This document shows, in pieces, positions 63,070-64,000 of a stretch of DNA of 64,000 nt; position 1 is the stretch's first letter, and every line of letters starts with the position of its first letter. Origin of the DNA: Uloborus plumipes (Eukaryota; Arthropoda; Arachnida; Araneae; Uloboridae). The DNA lies in NCBI GenBank assembly GCA_038373865.1, contig JAXGGA010003456.1, forward strand, positions 38,272-102,271, given 5' to 3'. The position numbers were made by a program, and so were the translations under genes. Below the pieces are notes generated by a model. The model was not told the DNA's origin and did no database searches. It saw nothing but the letters and a program-made list of their open reading frames with translations.

Positions 63070-64000
63070 ATATACCGAACGAGAGAGTTAGAGACAGTCT
63101 GAAGAGACTTGGCGCGTGCGCAGAAACGACGGAGTTTTCGGCAGCATAAATGATTCATAACTGAATCAAAGTGCGCAGCAAAAGTAACGCAAAGTCATCG
63201 AGAATTAATATGCATGTTTAAGCTTCTGTGAAAGCGACTTGTATTATTCGCATTAGCATGGAAAAGAGGACATCTGTGTCTCGTCGTTTGGATAGCTACT
63301 TTACAAAAAACATCACATTCGAATGTTATTTAATCGTGTTCCTCAGGACGTTATTATGTGTGCCATTTTGTTTCAATTTGAAAATGCTTCGTCGAAGAGC
63401 GTTGACTATTGTTATAGCATTCGAAGAAGAATTATTCCAGGATTCTGCGTAGTTAATCAAATTGACTGGAAAAATAATTTGGATCTTTTCATGTGATTAT
63501 TCGGTATCCAGCATTTCCTAGCTCAACATTTTTAAGAAGACTTCGTTTATCGCAATGGATAGAATCAAAATGGGCAACAAAAGGGCGTGTTAGTATATTT
63601 TAAAATCTACTCGCTCTATTGTTGCCTTTTTTGAGCAACAAAAATTGAAAATTTTTATTTAAGAGGTAAGAATTTTTATTTTTGTTACTGCTATTTTTAT
63701 TTTAATCTGAGTCCAGACTTAACAGTTAGTTATTTCATGATGTAAACCAATTGTGCATTTTAGTAGTTGCATGTATAAACTTACTGGTGCTGAGGGTTAG
63801 TAAAATTTAGTGAAATGATTTTTGTAATTTTATATCAAGATTTAAAAGCTTAGTTTCAAAACTTAGCTTTTTTACTTTATGACTTTACTTCGTTAATGTG
63901 ACGAAATTAATGTTGTCAAAACTACGAAAATGATTGTCAATTTGACGATACTAGGATAAAGAAATATTTCGCTACATTTGACGAAATTCATCCCCAAAAA
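63070..64000. other. AT-rich sequence, nothing recognised
   Basis: The window ends here without a recognisable exon or element. Confidence 0.5.

Noticed and set aside
62913..63158. 81-codon minus-strand frame at 63 kb
   Set aside because: It has no recognisable domain, is composed of CGGAA-type repeat words and sits beside a MITE-like end.

Overview
The window looks like about 64 kb of a eukaryotic, AT-rich animal genome, most likely an arthropod and perhaps an arachnid. The arthropod call rests on the cell-adhesion gene described next. The arachnid guess rests on the long introns, the dense Tc1/mariner load and tRNA-derived SINEs, and is inference only. No prokaryotic features are present.

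The host gene is a Dscam-type immunoglobulin-superfamily gene on the minus strand. Five exons can be placed to the base with GT-AG sites and matching phases: 46244-46405 (first half of Ig2), 38872-39021 (second half of Ig2), 22484-22601 (first half of Ig3), 7793-7968 (second half of Ig3) and 4279-4548 (all of Ig4). Joined, they are 876 nt (292 codons) with an open frame. The introns are about 7.2, 16.3, 14.5 and 3.2 kb. The splits inside Ig2 and Ig3 fall where insect Dscam1 carries its large mutually exclusive exon 4 and exon 6 arrays, but I could find only one copy of each half-domain exon here. Signal peptide, Ig1, Ig5 onward, fibronectin repeats and the membrane segment lie outside the window or were not seen.

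Almost everything else recognisable is DNA transposon. Three elements keep intact transposases: two 1218-bp Tc1-like copies of the DD36E type (2020-3237 and 41877-43094, about 7 base differences) and one 1269-bp mariner (46959-48227). A 5.05-kb element (8042-13090) has 30-bp terminal inverted repeats, a 4-bp target duplication and arrays of a GTTAC-GATCTGAT motif near both ends, but a broken transposase; it may belong to the Sola group. Two dead DD34E Tc1 copies (19149-20556, 36310-37706) and mariner-type relics near 51-55 kb are also present.

Non-autonomous elements include two large fold-back elements (29557-32333 and 52409-54716), a 651-bp hairpin element, hAT-like MITEs with 8-bp duplications (4790-5251, 45104-45761), a piggyBac-like MITE (13447-13703), a related pair of TA-flanked MITEs (40860-41277, 59200-59551) and a Helitron-like 3' end near 35.5 kb. 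There are two tRNA-derived SINEs (about 11.7 and 21.4 kb) and long (CA)n and (TA)n tracts. No retrotransposon coding region, rRNA or free-standing tRNA gene was recognised. Long stretches (about 13.7-19.1, 23-29.5, 55.4-59.2 and 59.6-64 kb) hold only AT-rich intronic or intergenic sequence as far as I can read.
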